DNA of 64,000 bases from Actinosynnema pretiosum (GCF_024171695.1 NZ_JAMTCF010000013.1:62001-126000), one strand, 5' to 3'; shown: positions 8,293 through 17,332, counted from the stretch's first letter. Numbers and translations are program-made. The notes: generated by a model from the sequence alone, not told the origin.

Positions 8293-8879
8293 TGACTCGG
8301 GCGACGTACCACCACGGCGACCTGCGGGCCGCGCTGCTGCGCTCGGCGCTGGAGCTGCTGGAGTCCTCCGGGAGCGACGGCCTGTCGCTGCGCGCCGTGG
8401 CCCGCGCGGCGGGCGTGTCCCCCAACGCCCCGTACCGGCACTACGCCGACAAGGAGACCCTGCTCGCGGCGCTGGCCGTGCACGGGTTCGGCGAGATGGC
8501 CGAGCGGGTGACCGCGGCGCTCGCCACCGCCGCGCCCGAGGACCTCGTGGTGGTCGTGGTGACCGAGGGCGTGCGGCACGGGCTCGCGAACCCCGGCCTG
8601 CACCAGCTGATGGTGGACAGCACGTGCAGCACCCGCCCCGAGGTGCAGGAGGCGTCGGCGCGGGCGCTGGCCGAGGTCGCGGCCTCGCTGGGCGTGACGA
8701 CGACTTGCACGGACGAGACCGGCGCGCTCGCCACCGGCGTGTGGGCGCTGGTGCACGGCCTGTACGCGCTGCTCAGGGACGGCGCGGTGCGCCCTGCGCC
8801 GGGCGAGGACGTGGACGCGCTGGTGGCGCGGGTCGTGCGGGCCACCGTCGGCCCGCTGCCGGGGGTGGCGGGTGCCTGA
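8292..8879 (+). CDS. TetR/AcrR family transcriptional regulator
   Basis: The 195-residue protein has a TetR N-terminal DNA-binding domain: YHHGDLRAALLRSALELL, then the helix-turn-helix LRAVARAAGVSPNAPYRHYADKE, where PYRHY is the recognition helix. The C-terminal ligand domain is of the TetR_C_33 / WHG type by general appearance. ATG 8292 is set by the leaderless -10 element. It probably represses the divergent flavin-enzyme/SDR pair and itself. The next gene overlaps its end by 8 bases. Confidence 0.88.
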   Translation: MTRATYHHGDLRAALLRSALELLESSGSDGLSLRAVARAAGVSPNAPYRHYADKETLLAALAVHGFGEMAERVTAALATAAPEDLVVVVVTEGVRHGLANPGLHQLMVDSTCSTRPEVQEASARALAEVAASLGVTTTCTDETGALATGVWALVHGLYALLRDGAVRPAPGEDVDALVARVVRATVGPLPGVAGA

Positions 8880-9558
8880 CTACGCGCCCGTGCTGTCCGC
8901 GCTGCGCGAGATCCGGGTGATCAGCCCGTTCTTCGCGCTCGACGTCGGCCGCCCGGACGAGACCTGGCACCCCGGCGCGGCGCTGCTGGACGGCCCCGAG
9001 CTGCCCGCCGCGCTGGACGCCATCGCCGCCCGCTACCGCACCTCGGAGCGCCGCGTCGCCGGGTCGCTGTTCTTCCTCGCGCACACCGCGCGTCTGCTCA
9101 GCCCGGTCGCCGCCGCGAGCGCGCTGGGCCTGCCGGTCCCGGACGTGCGCCCGGAGAACCTGTGGTGGCGCTACGACCCGGACGGCCTGCGGGTGCGCCT
9201 GGCCGAGCCCGTCGCGGCAGGCGGGGACCTCACCGCCGCGCTGGCGCCGGTGGTCGCGGCGGTGCGCGCGGCGTCCGGGGTGGCCGAGGGCCTGCTGTGG
9301 GGCAACGCCGCCTCGAACCTCGCGGGCGCCCTGCGCACCCTCGCCCGCACTCCCCCGCCACCCCGCCCCGGCCACCCGACCGACGCCGAGTCCTGCGTCG
9401 CGAAGGGCCGCGAACTGCTGGCCGCGGGGAAGCTCGCGGACACCGGCGACTTCATCGACTTCCCCGGCGAGGTCGCGTTCCGCCGCCGCTCCTGCTGCCT
9501 GTACTACCGGGTGGCGGGCGGCGGCACCTGCGGCGACTGCCCCCTGCCACCCCGCTGA
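8872..9558 (+). CDS. FhuF-like siderophore-iron reductase (2Fe-2S)
   Basis: This 228-residue protein ends with CCLYYRVAGGGTCGDCPL, i.e. C-C-x(10)-C-x(2)-C, the ferredoxin-like [2Fe-2S] signature of the FhuF family. FhuF proteins reduce ferric siderophores in the cytoplasm to release iron. The middle region (LFFLAHTARLLSPV, WWRYDPDGLRV, WGNAASNLAGALR) also fits. GTG 8872 overlaps the tetR stop, so they are coupled. No siderophore transporter is nearby. It is convergent with the HAD gene, with only 4 bases between. Confidence 0.8.
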   Translation: MPDYAPVLSALREIRVISPFFALDVGRPDETWHPGAALLDGPELPAALDAIAARYRTSERRVAGSLFFLAHTARLLSPVAAASALGLPVPDVRPENLWWRYDPDGLRVRLAEPVAAGGDLTAALAPVVAAVRAASGVAEGLLWGNAASNLAGALRTLARTPPPPRPGHPTDAESCVAKGRELLAAGKLADTGDFIDFPGEVAFRRRSCCLYYRVAGGGTCGDCPLPPR

Positions 9559-9562
9559 GCCG

Positions 9563-10225
9563 TCAGCCCAGCAGCTCGCCGAGCACCGCGACGTCGACCC
9601 CGATCAGCGACTCCCGGAACACCCGCCGCTCCCCCTCGGGCACCGGGATCTCGCACGGCACCACCAGCACGGTGCACCCGGCGGCCACCGCGGACCTGGT
9701 CCCGGTCGGCGAGTCCTCCACCGCCACGCACCGCTCCGGCTCCACCCCGAGCAGCCGCGCGGCCTTCAGGTACGGGTCGGGCAGCGGCTTGTTGCGCCCC
9801 TCCACCTCGTCGCCGCACACCGTGGCGTCGAACAGGTCCCGCCCGATCGTGTCGAGCGCGACCTCGGTGAGCCTGCGGTCCGTGGAGGTCACCAGCGCCA
9901 TCGGCACCCCGGCGTCGCGCACCGCCCGCAGCGCCTCCCGCGCGCCCGGCCGCCACGGCAGCCCCTCGCGGAACACCTCCTCGGTGCGGGCGAGCAGCCA
10001 GCGCCCGCCCTCCTCGATCTCCTCCGGCGTGGCCGGGACGCCGACCTCGTCGAACAGCAGCCCCATCGTGGTGGGCAGGTTCGAGCCGATGATCCGCTGC
10101 CGGGTGGCCAGCGACAGCTCCCCGCCGAGCTTCTCGGCGAACTCGTAGAGCGGGATGTCCCAGAGCTTCTCCGAGTCCAGCAGCGTTCCGTCCATGTCCC
10201 ACAGGACGGCGGCGGGGGTGTTCAC
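9563..10225 (-). CDS. HAD family hydrolase (beta-phosphoglucomutase-like)
   Basis: The 220-residue protein has all four HAD motifs: DMDGTLLDSE (nucleophile and acid aspartates), VTSTDRR (motif II), NKPLPDPYLKAA (motif III Lys) and VEDSPTGTRSAVAAG (motif IV). An alpha-helical cap follows motif I, as in phosphoglycolate-phosphatase and beta-phosphoglucomutase relatives. The substrate is a small phosphometabolite of unknown identity. GTG 10225 is preceded by AGAGGAG about 8 bases upstream. It lies downstream of metH on the same strand, behind a terminator. Confidence 0.85.
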   Translation of the reverse strand: MNTPAAVLWDMDGTLLDSEKLWDIPLYEFAEKLGGELSLATRQRIIGSNLPTTMGLLFDEVGVPATPEEIEEGGRWLLARTEEVFREGLPWRPGAREALRAVRDAGVPMALVTSTDRRLTEVALDTIGRDLFDATVCGDEVEGRNKPLPDPYLKAARLLGVEPERCVAVEDSPTGTRSAVAAGCTVLVVPCEIPVPEGERRVFRESLIGVDVAVLGELLG

Positions 10226-10253
10226 TCTTGGCTCTCCTCTAGCTCGCGCGAAA

Positions 10254-10284
10254 GCGGCGCGCCCCCGTTCGGGGGACGCGCCGC
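10254..10284 (-). terminator. Intrinsic terminator of metH
   Basis: GCGGCGCG pairs with CGCGCCGC, and after one mismatch CCCC pairs with GGGG around a short loop. On the minus strand the stem is followed by CTTTCG. It lies 55 bp after the metH stop codon. Confidence 0.65.
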
Positions 10285-10338
10285 CGGGTCGTTCCGACGT
10301 GCCGCTCAGCCGTTGAGCGTCCGGTCCTGGGGAACCGG

Positions 10339-13300
10339 TCAGGCGTTGAAGTACTTCGCCTCGGGGTGGTGGGCGATGAAGGCGTCGGTGGACTGCTCGG
10401 GGTGCAGCTGGAGCTCCTCGGACAGCTTCACGCCGATGCGGCCCGGTTCGAGCAGCGCGACGACCTTGGTCCGGTCCTCCATGTCGGGGCAGGCCCCGTA
10501 GCCGAGGGAGTACCGGGCGCCCCGGTAGCCGAGCTTGAAGTACTCCTCCACGTCGGCCGGGTCCTCGGCCGCGACGACCCCGCCGGTCGGCCAGGTCAGC
10601 TCCTCGCGCACCCGCTTGTGCCAGTACTCGGCGAGCGCCTCGGTGAGCTGCACGCCGAGGCCGTGCACCTCCAGGTACTCGCGGTACGCGTCCTTGGCGA
10701 ACAGCTCGTTGGCGTAGTCGGCGATCGGCTGCCCCATGGTGACCAGCTGGAACGGCACCACGTCGACCTCGCCGGACTCGCGCGGTCGCCAGAAGTCGGC
10801 CAGGCACAGCCGCCGGTCCCGCTTCTGCCGGGGGAACGCGAACCGGGTCACCTCGGGCGCGTCGACCGACGGCTCACTGAGGATCACCAGCGAGTCGCCC
10901 TCGGACACGCACGGGAAGTACCCGTACACCACGGCGGCGTGCGCGAGGACGCCCTCGGTGGCCAGCCGCTCCAGCCAGTAGCGCAGCCGGGGGCGGCCCT
11001 CGGTCTCGACCAGCTCCTCGTAGGACGGTCCGCTGCCGCGCGAGCCGCGCAGCCCCCACTGGCCCATGAACGTGGCCCGCTCGTCGAGCAGCGCCGAGTA
11101 GTCGCCCAGCGGCACGCCCTTGACCACGCGGGTGCCCCAGAACGGCGGGGTGGGGACGGGCAGGTCGGCGGCCACGTCCGAGCGGGTCACCGGCTCCGGC
11201 TCGGGCTGGGCGGCCTTGCGCTCGGCGGCGATGCGCAGCGACCGCTCGCGGCGGGCCTTGCGCTCGGCGGCCTTGCGCTCGGCCTCCGGGTCGATCAGCG
11301 GGGACTCGCCGCGCTTGGCCGCCATGACCGCGTCCATCAGCCGCAGGCCCTCGAACGCGTCGCGGGCGTAGCGGACCTCGCCGAGGTAGGTGTCGGTGAG
11401 GTCGTTCTCCACGTACGCGCGGGTGAGCGCGGCCCCGCCGAGCAGCACCGGCCAGCGCGCGGCGACCCCGCGCGAGTTCATCTCCTCCAGGTTCTCCTTC
11501 ATGATCACCGTGGACTTGACGAGCAGGCCGGACATGCCGATGGCGTCGGCGCGGTGGTTCTCGGCGGCGTCGAGGATGGCGCTGATGGGCTGCTTGATGC
11601 CGAGGTTGATGACCTCGTAGCCGTTGTTGGACAGGATGATGTCCACCAGGTTCTTGCCGATGTCGTGCACGTCGCCCTTGACGGTGGCGAGCACGATGCG
11701 GCCCTTGCCGCCGTCGTCGGAGCGCTCCATGTGCGGCTCCAGGTGCGCGACGGCGGTCTTCATGACCTCGGCGGACTGGAGCACGAACGGCAGCTGCATC
11801 TGGCCGGAGCCGAACAGCTCACCGACCGTCTTCATGCCCGCGAGCAGGGTGTCGTTGATGATCTGGAGCGCGGGCCGCTCGGTCAGCGCCTCGTCCAGGT
11901 CGGCCTCGAGGCCGTTGCGCTCGCCGTCCACGATGCGCCGCTGCAACCGCTCGAACAGCGGGAGCGCGGCCAGCTCCTGGGCGCGGGTGGCCTTGGACGC
12001 GGAGGTGGTGACGCCCTCGAACAGCTCCATGAGCCGCTGCAGCGGGTCGTAGCCCTCGCGGCGGCGGTCGTAGACCAGGTCCAGTGCGACCGCGCGCTGC
12101 TCGTCGGGGATGCGCGCCATCGGCACGATCTTGGAGGCGTGCACGATCGCGGTGTCCAGCCCGGCCTGCACGCACTCGTGCAGGAACACCGAGTTCAGCA
12201 CCTGGCGGGCGGCCGGGTTGAGACCGAAGGAGACGTTGGACAGCCCGAGCGTGGTGCGCACCTCGGGGTAGCGGCGCTTGAGCTCGCGGATGGCCTCGAT
12301 GGTCTCGACGCCGTCGCGCCGCACCTCCTCCTGACCGGTGGAGATGGGGAAGGTCAGGCAGTCGATGATGATGTCGCTGTGCCGCAGGCCCCAGTTGCCG
12401 ACCAGGTCCTCGATGATCCGGACGGCCACCCGGACCTTCCACTCGGCGGTGCGGGCCTGGCCCTCCTCGTCGATGCACAGGCCGACGACGGCCGCGCCGT
12501 GCTCGGCGACCAGCCGCATGATGCGCTGGAACCGCGAGTCCGGGCCGTCGCCGTCCTCGTAGTTGACCGAGTTGACCGCGCACCGCCCGCCCAGGTGCTC
12601 CAGACCGGCCTGGAGCACCTCGGGCTCGGTCGAGTCGAGCATGATCGGCAGGGTGGACGCGGTGGCCAGGCGGGAGGCGAGCGCGGACATGTCGGCGACG
12701 CCGTCGCGGCCCACGTAGTCGACGTTCAGGTCGATCAGGTGCGCGCCGTCGCGGGTCTGGTCGCGGGCGATGCCGACGCAGTCGTCCCAGCGGTCGGCGA
12801 GCATGGCCTCGCGGAAGGCCTTGGAGCCGTTGGCGTTGGTGCGCTCGCCGATCATCAGCACGGACGCGTCCTGCTGGAACGGCACGGACTGGTAGAGCGA
12901 GGACACGCCCGGCTCGGGGCGCGGGCGGCGGGCGGTGGGGCCGAGGTCGCGCACGGCCTCGGCGACCTGGCGGACGTGCTCGGCGGTGGTGCCGCAGCAG
13001 CCGCCGACCAGGCGGGCGCCGAACTCGGTGGCGAACCCGCGCAGCGCCTGGGCCAGCTCCTCGGGGCCGAGCGGGTAGACCGCGCCGTTGGGGCCGAGCT
13101 GCGGCAGGCCCGCGTTGGGCATGACCGACAGCGGGATGCGGGCGTGCTTGGCGATGTGCCGCAGGTGCTCGCTCATCTCGGCCGGGCCGGTGGCGCAGTT
13201 CAGGCCGACCAGGTCGATGCCGAGCGGTTCGAGCGCGGTGAGGGCGGCCCCGATCTCGGAGCCCAGCAGCATGGTGCCGGTGGTCTCGACGGTGACCTGG

Positions 13301-13875
13301 GCGATGATCGGCACGCGCAGGCCCTCGGCGTCCATGGCGCGCTTGGCGGCGACGATCGCGGCCTTGGTCTGGAGCAGGTCCTGCGAGGTCTCGACGATGA
13401 TGGCGTCGGAGCCGCCGACCAGCAGGCCCCGGATCTGCTCCACGTAGGAGTCGCGCAGCACGGAGTAGGCGACGTGGCCGAGGGTGGGCAGCTTGGAGCC
13501 GGGGCCGACCGAGCCGAGCACGAAGCGCGGGCGGCCGGGCTCGGCGTGCTCGTCGGCGGCCTCGCGGGCGAGCTGGGCACCGAGGCGGGACAGCTCGAAG
13601 ATGCGGTCCTGGATGCCGTAGTCCGAGAAGTTGGACAGGTTCGCGCCGAAGGTGTTCGTCTCGACCGCGTCCGCGCCCGCCTCCAGGTAACCGCGGTGCA
13701 CGGCGCGCACCACGTCGGGCCTGGTGGTGTTCAGGATCTCGTTGCAGCCCTCGTGGCCTGCGAAGTCGTCGAGGGAGAGGTCGAACGACTGGAGCATGGT
13801 GCCCATGGCCCCGTCGGCCACGACCACGCGTTCGGTGAGTGCGTCCAGCAGGGGGGACGAGACACGATCCGACAT
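10339..13875 (-). CDS. metH: Cobalamin-dependent methionine synthase
   Basis: This 1178-residue MetH transfers a methyl group from methyltetrahydrofolate to homocysteine via cobalamin. The modules are in normal order. The homocysteine domain (about 1-310) has Zn ligands in LNCATG and GGCCGT. The pterin-binding domain is at about 340-600. The B12 domain (about 650-880) has DVHDIGKNL, whose His (about 737) is the lower cobalt ligand. The SAM-binding reactivation domain follows, ending near GYGACPDMEDR. Length matches mycobacterial MetH. ATG 13875 lies 6 bases after a TAGGCT -10 element, so the mRNA is probably leaderless. There is no room for a cobalamin riboswitch in the 50-bp gap to the divergent PAC2 gene. 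Confidence 0.97.
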   Translation of the reverse strand: MSDRVSSPLLDALTERVVVADGAMGTMLQSFDLSLDDFAGHEGCNEILNTTRPDVVRAVHRGYLEAGADAVETNTFGANLSNFSDYGIQDRIFELSRLGAQLAREAADEHAEPGRPRFVLGSVGPGSKLPTLGHVAYSVLRDSYVEQIRGLLVGGSDAIIVETSQDLLQTKAAIVAAKRAMDAEGLRVPIIAQVTVETTGTMLLGSEIGAALTALEPLGIDLVGLNCATGPAEMSEHLRHIAKHARIPLSVMPNAGLPQLGPNGAVYPLGPEELAQALRGFATEFGARLVGGCCGTTAEHVRQVAEAVRDLGPTARRPRPEPGVSSLYQSVPFQQDASVLMIGERTNANGSKAFREAMLADRWDDCVGIARDQTRDGAHLIDLNVDYVGRDGVADMSALASRLATASTLPIMLDSTEPEVLQAGLEHLGGRCAVNSVNYEDGDGPDSRFQRIMRLVAEHGAAVVGLCIDEEGQARTAEWKVRVAVRIIEDLVGNWGLRHSDIIIDCLTFPISTGQEEVRRDGVETIEAIRELKRRYPEVRTTLGLSNVSFGLNPAARQVLNSVFLHECVQAGLDTAIVHASKIVPMARIPDEQRAVALDLVYDRRREGYDPLQRLMELFEGVTTSASKATRAQELAALPLFERLQRRIVDGERNGLEADLDEALTERPALQIINDTLLAGMKTVGELFGSGQMQLPFVLQSAEVMKTAVAHLEPHMERSDDGGKGRIVLATVKGDVHDIGKNLVDIILSNNGYEVINLGIKQPISAILDAAENHRADAIGMSGLLVKSTVIMKENLEEMNSRGVAARWPVLLGGAALTRAYVENDLTDTYLGEVRYARDAFEGLRLMDAVMAAKRGESPLIDPEAERKAAERKARRERSLRIAAERKAAQPEPEPVTRSDVAADLPVPTPPFWGTRVVKGVPLGDYSALLDERATFMGQWGLRGSRGSGPSYEELVETEGRPRLRYWLERLATEGVLAHAAVVYGYFPCVSEGDSLVILSEPSVDAPEVTRFAFPRQKRDRRLCLADFWRPRESGEVDVVPFQLVTMGQPIADYANELFAKDAYREYLEVHGLGVQLTEALAEYWHKRVREELTWPTGGVVAAEDPADVEEYFKLGYRGARYSLGYGACPDMEDRTKVVALLEPGRIGVKLSEELQLHPEQSTDAFIAHHPEAKYFNA

Positions 13876-13878
13876 GGT

Positions 13879-13922
13879 GCCAGCCTACGACGTCAGGGGT
13901 GCCCGGAGGGTCGTAGGCTGGC
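13879..13922. promoter_or_regulatory. Mirror-image leaderless promoters of metH and PAC2
   Basis: A perfect 13-bp inverted repeat, GCCAGCCTACGAC (13879-13891) and GTCGTAGGCTGGC (13910-13922), fills the 50-bp gap. Each arm contains TAGGCT, a TAnnnT -10 hexamer (minus strand 13887-13882; plus strand 13914-13919). Each ends exactly 6 bases before its start codon, ATG 13875 or GTG 13926. Neither gene has a Shine-Dalgarno sequence. Confidence 0.65.
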
Positions 13923-13925
13923 CCG

Positions 13926-14822
13926 GTGACCGATCCGGACCAGGCCGCCCAGACCCCCTTCGACCCCGACGAACCCCTCACCAACCCGATCATGGTGGCG
14001 GCGTTCGAGGGGTGGAACGACGCTGGAGACGCAGCCAGCACTGCGATCGAGCACCTGCAGCTGACCTGGGAGGCGAAGCCGCTGGCGGAGATCGACCCGG
14101 ACGAGTACTACGACTTCCAGGTGACGAGACCCACAGTCCGCATGGTGGACGGCATCACCCGCCGGGTCGAGTTCCCGACGACCCGGTTGACCGTGTGCAG
14201 ACCACCCGGTTCGGCGACGGACGTCGTGCTGGTGCACGGGATAGAGCCCAACATGCGGTGGCGGAAGTTCGCGGGCGAGCTGCTCGGGCACATCGAGCGG
14301 CTGGGCGTGACGACCGTGGTCACGCTGGGCGCGCTGCTGATGGACACCCCGCACACCAGGCCGGTCCCGGTGTCGGGCACCGCGTACGACCCGGCCGCCG
14401 CCGCGAAGTACGGGCTGGAGCAGACCAAGTACGAGGGGCCGACCGGGATCGTCGGCGTGTTCCAGGACATGTGCGTGCAGGCGGGCATCCCGGCGATCTC
14501 GTTCTGGGCGGCGGTCCCGCACTACGTGTCGCAGCCGCCGTCGCCCAAGGCCACGCTCGCCCTGCTGCACCGGGTGGAGGAGGTCCTGGACGTGGAGGTT
14601 CCGCTCGGGGCGCTGCCGGAGCAGGCCGAGGAGTGGGAGCGCACGGTCAGCGAGATGGCCGACGAGGACGAGGACGTGCGCAACTACGTGCGGGCGCTGG
14701 AGGAGCGCGGCGACGCGGAGATCGAGATCACCGAGGCCAGCGGGGACGCGATCGCGGCGGAGTTCGAGCGGTACCTGCGGCGGCGCGGGCGCGGTCCGGG
14801 GCGCGGTCCTTCGGGGCTGTGA
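13926..14822 (+). CDS. PAC2 family protein
   Basis: The 298-residue protein belongs to the PAC2 (proteasome assembly chaperone 2-like) family, with MVAAFEGWNDAGDAASTAIEHL near the start and VHGIEPNMRW and TLGALLMDTPHTRP in the middle. The C-terminal 60 residues are acidic and helical, ending in an Arg/Gly-rich tail. The biochemical role in actinobacteria is not settled; homologues sit beside metH in mycobacteria too. The GTG start is defined by the leaderless -10 element. Confidence 0.88.
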   Translation: MTDPDQAAQTPFDPDEPLTNPIMVAAFEGWNDAGDAASTAIEHLQLTWEAKPLAEIDPDEYYDFQVTRPTVRMVDGITRRVEFPTTRLTVCRPPGSATDVVLVHGIEPNMRWRKFAGELLGHIERLGVTTVVTLGALLMDTPHTRPVPVSGTAYDPAAAAKYGLEQTKYEGPTGIVGVFQDMCVQAGIPAISFWAAVPHYVSQPPSPKATLALLHRVEEVLDVEVPLGALPEQAEEWERTVSEMADEDEDVRNYVRALEERGDAEIEITEASGDAIAAEFERYLRRRGRGPGRGPSGL

Positions 14823-15066
14823 GCTGCGGGGACCCACGTCCCCGGAGTCCGGTCCTGGCGGGTCGCCGCCCCCTGCGCCCCCCTGCACCCCCCTGATCCC
14901 GCGCCGGGAGCCCTCGTCGCTGCGCGTTCCCGCACGTGGCGCCACCCGGTCGGGGCGTTTTCCCGGCGAGCGGGCCGCGCGGGGCGCTACCGGCGGTGGT
15001 CACGCGCCTGCGGTTGCCCCGCCCGAGCGGAACTCACCCGTCCGTGGCGAGCATTCCTCGCGAATG

Positions 15067-15085
15067 ATGACGAATACTCCGTCAT
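15067..15085 (+). promoter_or_regulatory. Inverted repeat abutting the histidine kinase start
   Basis: ATGACG (15067-15072) and CGTCAT (15080-15085) form an inverted repeat with a 7-base spacer immediately before the GTG start. No Shine-Dalgarno sequence is present, so the message may be leaderless or the repeat may be an operator. A second small repeat, CATTC/GAATG, lies just upstream. Confidence 0.35.
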
Positions 15086-16285
15086 GTGAGCGACGAGTCC
15101 TGGAACGCCGAGGTCAACCGGGTCGCCGCGCTGAAGGCGCTGCGCCTGCTGGACACACCGCGCGAGGAGCGGTTCGACCGGATCACGCGGTTGGCGCGCG
15201 ACGTGCTGCACACGCCGGTGGCCGTGGTGACGCTGGTGGACACCGACCGGCAGTGGTTCAAGTCGTGCGCGGGGTTCGACGCTACCGAGACGAGCCGGGG
15301 CATCTCGGTGTGCTCGCACGCGATCGAGCAGGACGACGTGTTCGAGGTGCCCGACCTCGCCGAGGACCGCAGGTTCGCCGGGTGGCCGGTGGTGACGAAG
15401 GACCACCTGCGCTTCTACGCGGGCCAGCCGATCAGTGCCCCGTCCGGGCACCGGGTGGGCACGCTGTGCGTGCTGGACCGGGAGCCGCGCACGCTGTCCG
15501 ACCAGGAGCGGCAGCGGCTCAAGGACCTGGCGGCGTGGGTGGAGCTGGAGTGCGCGGTGGTGCAGTCCACGCTGGCCGCGCAGGACGCCGAGCGGGTGAA
15601 GCGGGACTTCACCGCGCTGGTCAGCCACGAGCTGCGCACCCCGCTGACCTCGGTGCACGGGTCGCTGGAGCTGCTGGCGTCCGGCCGGTTCGGCGAGATG
15701 CAGGCGCAGGCCTCGCGGCTGGTGGAGATCGCGGTGAAGAACACCGACCGGCTGGTGCGGCTGGCCAACGACGTGCTGGACCTGTCGCGGGTGCAGTCCG
15801 GGCAGCTGCGGCTGCGGCCCGCCTCCGTCGAGCTGGCGGACGTCGTGGAGAACGCGGTGATCGCCGTGGAGGGCACGGCGCAGCTGTGCCACGTGCCGCT
15901 GGTGACGCGCAAGGACCCGGTGACGGTGCGCGGGGACGCGGACCGGCTGGTGCAGGTGGTGACCAACCTGCTGGCGAACGCGGTGAAGGTGTCGCCGCCG
16001 GGGCAGCCGGTGGAGGTCGGGTGCTCGGTGGACGGCTCGATGGCGCGGGTCTACGTGCGCGACCACGGCATGGGCATCGCGGACGACGAGGTGAAGCGGA
16101 TCTTCGAGCCGTTCGTGCAGCTGGGCGCCAAGAGCGGCGGCGCGGGCCTGGGGCTGGCGATCACGCGCGGCATCGTGGAGGCGCACGGCGGGACGATCGC
16201 GGTGCGGTCCGAGGCCGGGATCGGCAGCACGTTCACCGTCATCCTGCCAGTCGGTGGTCCTCTGGTGGACCGTCCGTGGTGGTGA
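15086..16285 (+). CDS. GAF-domain sensor histidine kinase
   Basis: This 399-residue soluble kinase has a GAF domain (about 20-160, with VAVVTLVDTDRQWFKS and FYAGQPISAPSGHRVGTLCVLD). It then has a HisKA dimerisation domain with phospho-acceptor H181 in SHELRTPLTS, and a HATPase_c domain with NLLANAVK (N box), DHGMGI (G1) and GAGLGLAI (G2). There is no transmembrane segment, so it senses a cytoplasmic signal. Its 3' end overlaps the convergent response-regulator gene by 47 bp, and two response regulators encoded opposite are its likely partners. The start has no good ribosome binding site. Confidence 0.9.
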   Translation: MSDESWNAEVNRVAALKALRLLDTPREERFDRITRLARDVLHTPVAVVTLVDTDRQWFKSCAGFDATETSRGISVCSHAIEQDDVFEVPDLAEDRRFAGWPVVTKDHLRFYAGQPISAPSGHRVGTLCVLDREPRTLSDQERQRLKDLAAWVELECAVVQSTLAAQDAERVKRDFTALVSHELRTPLTSVHGSLELLASGRFGEMQAQASRLVEIAVKNTDRLVRLANDVLDLSRVQSGQLRLRPASVELADVVENAVIAVEGTAQLCHVPLVTRKDPVTVRGDADRLVQVVTNLLANAVKVSPPGQPVEVGCSVDGSMARVYVRDHGMGIADDEVKRIFEPFVQLGAKSGGAGLGLAITRGIVEAHGGTIAVRSEAGIGSTFTVILPVGGPLVDRPWW

Positions 16286-16643
16286 CCCAGCCGAGCGCGG
16301 AGCCGACCTGGTGACCGATGCGGAGCGGGTCGAACGGCTTGGGCAGCACGGCGAGCGCGCCCGCCGCGACCAGCTCCGCGTCCAGCGCGGGCTCGTGCGA
16401 GGCGGTGACGAACACGACCGGCGGCCCGTCGAGCGCGACCTGGGCGAGGACGTCCCGCCCGCTCACGCCGGGCATCTCCAGGTCGAGCAGCAGCCCGTCG
16501 ACCTGCCCGGCCCGGCACCGCTCCAGCGCGTCCGCGCCGGTGCCGGTGCCGTCGACCTGCCAGCCGCTGTCCAGCAGGGACAGCAGGAGCAGTTCGCGCA
16601 CGTCCGGGTCGTCGTCGACGACGAGCAGCCGCTTGGTGTTCAT
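16239..16643 (-). CDS. Single-domain response regulator receiver
   Basis: The 134-residue protein is a receiver domain alone: acidic pocket DDD at 10-12, phosphorylation site D54 in LLLDLEMPG, VTAS switch Thr, and K in LPKPF. It has no output domain, so it acts as a phosphorelay intermediate, sink or protein-binding switch. ATG 16643 overlaps the stop of the OmpR-type regulator (ATGA), and a full AGGAGGT site lies 5 bases upstream within that gene. Its last 47 bp overlap the convergent kinase gene. Confidence 0.9.
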   Translation of the reverse strand: MNTKRLLVVDDDPDVRELLLLSLLDSGWQVDGTGTGADALERCRAGQVDGLLLDLEMPGVSGRDVLAQVALDGPPVVFVTASHEPALDAELVAAGALAVLPKPFDPLRIGHQVGSALGWVTTTDGPPEDHRLAG

Positions 16644-17332
16644 CGGACCTCCTGGTTGACGCGGTAGCCGACACCGCGGACGGTGGCGATGAAGTCGCGC
16701 GGCGCGCCCGCCGCCGCGAGCTTGCGGCGCAGGTTCGACACGTGGACGTCCACCGCGTGGTCGTCGGCCAGCCACTCCTCGCCCCAGGCGCGCCTGCGCA
16801 GCTGGTCGCGGGTGCGGACCTGCCGGGTGTTCTCGGTGATGGCCGCCAGCAGCTCGAACTCGATCTTCGTGGTGGCCACGGGGTTGCCGTTGACCTCGAC
16901 CGACCTGGCGTCCAGGTCGACCTCGACGGGGCCGACGACGCGCCTGCTGTCGCGGGCGGCGGGGATGCGGGGGCGGCGCAGCACGGTGTGCACGCGCGCC
17001 ACCAGCTCCCTGGGGGAGAAGGGCTTGGTGAGGTAGTCGTCCGCTCCGGCGGACAGGCCGACGAGCTTGTCGACCTCGTCCGCGCGGGCGGTCAGCATCA
17101 GCACGTAGGCGGTGGAGAACTGGCGCAGCCTGCGGCAGACCTCCAGGCCGTCGGGGCCGGGGATGTTGAGGTCGAGCAGCACGACCTCCGGGTCCCAGCG
17201 GCGGACCAGCTCCAGCGCGGTGTCGCCGTCGCCCGCGCTGCGGACGTCGAACCTCGCGTCGGTCAGGGCCATCTCGATCACGGTCCGGATCTCCTGGGTG
17301 TCCTCGACAACCAGGACCTTCGAGGTGCTCAC
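16640..17332 (-). CDS. OmpR/PhoB-family response regulator
   Basis: The 230-residue protein has a receiver domain (5-118, D54 in VLLDLNIPG, KPF at its end) and a winged-helix DNA-binding domain (about 130-228). The latter carries KIEFELLAAITENTRQV, the recognition segment DDHAVDVHVSNLRRKL, and the wing FIATVRGVGYRV. It is probably phosphorylated by the GAF kinase and should bind direct repeats spaced about 11 bp, such as those found at 19600-19628. The start is GTG 17332. It lies 38 bp downstream of the signal peptidase gene on the same strand. Confidence 0.92.
   Translation of the reverse strand: MSTSKVLVVEDTQEIRTVIEMALTDARFDVRSAGDGDTALELVRRWDPEVVLLDLNIPGPDGLEVCRRLRQFSTAYVLMLTARADEVDKLVGLSAGADDYLTKPFSPRELVARVHTVLRRPRIPAARDSRRVVGPVEVDLDARSVEVNGNPVATTKIEFELLAAITENTRQVRTRDQLRRRAWGEEWLADDHAVDVHVSNLRRKLAAAGAPRDFIATVRGVGYRVNQEVR

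Noticed and set aside
13876..13925. Cobalamin riboswitch for metH
   Set aside because: The gap to the divergent gene is 50 bp, far too short, and the promoter appears leaderless.
10366..13929. A 1187-codon open frame on the plus strand
   Set aside because: It is antisense to metH, whose domains and catalytic motifs are complete; the antisense product has no recognisable domain.
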